Assembly (NCBI GenBank): GCA_017885385.1
Contig: JAFNGF010000351.1
Location: forward strand, 1 to 13,815
Direction of reading: 5' to 3'
Length of the DNA stretch: 13,815 nucleotides
DNA from: Planctomycetota bacterium
GTDB lineage: Bacteria > Planctomycetota > Phycisphaerae > Sedimentisphaerales > Anaerobacaceae
Below, piece after piece: positions 13,205 through 13,815 of the stretch (the stretch's first letter is position 1; every line of letters begins with the position of its first letter). The translations under genes were made by a program, and so were the position numbers. The notes beneath the pieces are model-generated. The model searched no databases. It was not told the DNA's origin and worked only from the letters and a program-made list of their open reading frames with translations.

Positions 13205-13815
13205 ATGAAGCTTATTGTCAGAAAGTCCCGCCTAAAAGGGACGGTTCTGATTCCGTCATCGAAATCGCATACCATCCGGGCTGTGGCGATCGCGTCTCTG
13301 GCTTCGGGGCAGAGCACCATTCGCAATCCGCTTATCTCAGGTGACACAGATGCGGTCGTCAACTGCTATCGAGCACTGGGTGCTCAGATTGACACACCCG
13401 AACCAACGCTCTGGAAAGTAACCGGCACAGCCGCCCAAATCAAAAATCCAAAAGAGGTCGTTGATGTCGGCAACTCCGGCACAACTCTAAATATCGCCAT
13501 TGGTTCAGCGTCATTGGTGAGAAAAGGCCAGACTGTCACCTTCACAGGCGACGAACAAACACAAAGCCGCCCGGTTGGCCCGCTGCTAAATTCGCTGAAT
13601 GATCTTGGGGCAAACTGCATCAGCGTCAACAATACAGGCTGTGCCCCATTGCGGATAACGGGCCAACTGATGGGCGGAGAAACATCTATCGCCGCATCTA
13701 CCAGCCAGTATCTATCCAGCCTGGTTTTATGCACGCCGCTGGCAGCTAAGGATAGCGAAATAGAAGTGACGCTGCTTAATGAGCCTGACTACGTGCAAAT
13801 GACGCTCGACTGGCT
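13205..13815 (+). CDS. aroA: 3-phosphoshikimate 1-carboxyvinyltransferase (EPSP synthase), N-terminal 203 residues (runs off right edge)
   Basis: It transfers enolpyruvyl from PEP to shikimate-3-phosphate, the sixth shikimate-pathway step. The start ATG 13205 follows AGGTGA (13197-13202) with only 2 nt between, an unusually short spacing; GTG 13199 in frame is an alternative. Visible signatures are PSSKSHTIRA (K20, R25), GNSGTTLNIAIG (90-100), GDEQTQSRPVGPLLNSLNDLGA (115-136) with R122 at the PEP-binding Arg position, and TSQYLSSLVL (166-175). At the position equal to E. coli R100 in GTAMRPL there is N96. The enzyme is about 430 residues, so roughly half is missing. It is in the same orientation as pyrB and may be cotranscribed despite the palindrome. 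Confidence 0.94.
   Translation, partial: MKLIVRKSRLKGTVLIPSSKSHTIRAVAIASLASGQSTIRNPLISGDTDAVVNCYRALGAQIDTPEPTLWKVTGTAAQIKNPKEVVDVGNSGTTLNIAIGSASLVRKGQTVTFTGDEQTQSRPVGPLLNSLNDLGANCISVNNTGCAPLRITGQLMGGETSIAASTSQYLSSLVLCTPLAAKDSEIEVTLLNEPDYVQMTLDW

Overview
The window looks like a chromosomal stretch from an anaerobic or facultatively anaerobic planctomycete, most likely Phycisphaerae-like. The reasons are a single-chain pyruvate:ferredoxin oxidoreductase, secreted proteins ending in short dockerin-type repeats of the GDLNGDCYVD...LAILAGDWL style, an unclustered pyrimidine pathway, and intergenic gaps full of dispersed-looking palindromic repeats. This taxonomic call rests on remembered family features, not on a search.

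Layout from left to right. Positions 1-2821 (minus) hold the first 940 residues of pyruvate:ferredoxin oxidoreductase (nifJ/por), running off the left edge. A divergent 302-bp gap carries a nifJ promoter candidate and a CTCTGTG-type inverted repeat. Positions 3124-5253 (plus) encode a secreted, apparently active subtilisin-like peptidase with two CARDB-like domains. A nested palindromic repeat (5261-5362) separates it from a convergent minus-strand group: pyrC (7671-6379), a minimal nucleotidyltransferase 3 nt after it (6375-6031), another repeat, and a YacP-like NYN/PIN ribonuclease (5889-5371). A terminator-bearing gap (7672-7967) separates pyrC from a second minus-strand transcript. That transcript holds an S8 subtilase-fold protein whose catalytic Asp position is Cys (11176-9395) and a secreted metallophosphoesterase joined to it by an ATGA overlap (9398-7968); both end in dockerin-type repeats. 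A 310-bp divergent gap with a good extended -10 promoter leads into plus-strand pyrR (11487-12014), pyrB (12069-13028) and the start of aroA (13205 to the right edge).

Functionally, pyrR, pyrB and pyrC are UMP biosynthesis genes with pyrC split away on the opposite strand, aroA is the shikimate pathway, and PFOR is central anaerobic carbon metabolism. The secreted peptidase, the peptidase-like protein and the phosphoesterase form an extracellular theme. No CRISPR array, tRNA, rRNA, insertion sequence or phage gene was seen. No convincing new defence or other multi-gene system was found. The most unusual items are the translationally coupled dockerin-tagged pair with a broken catalytic triad, the partnerless nucleotidyltransferase attached to pyrC, and the density of different palindromic repeat families at gene boundaries.
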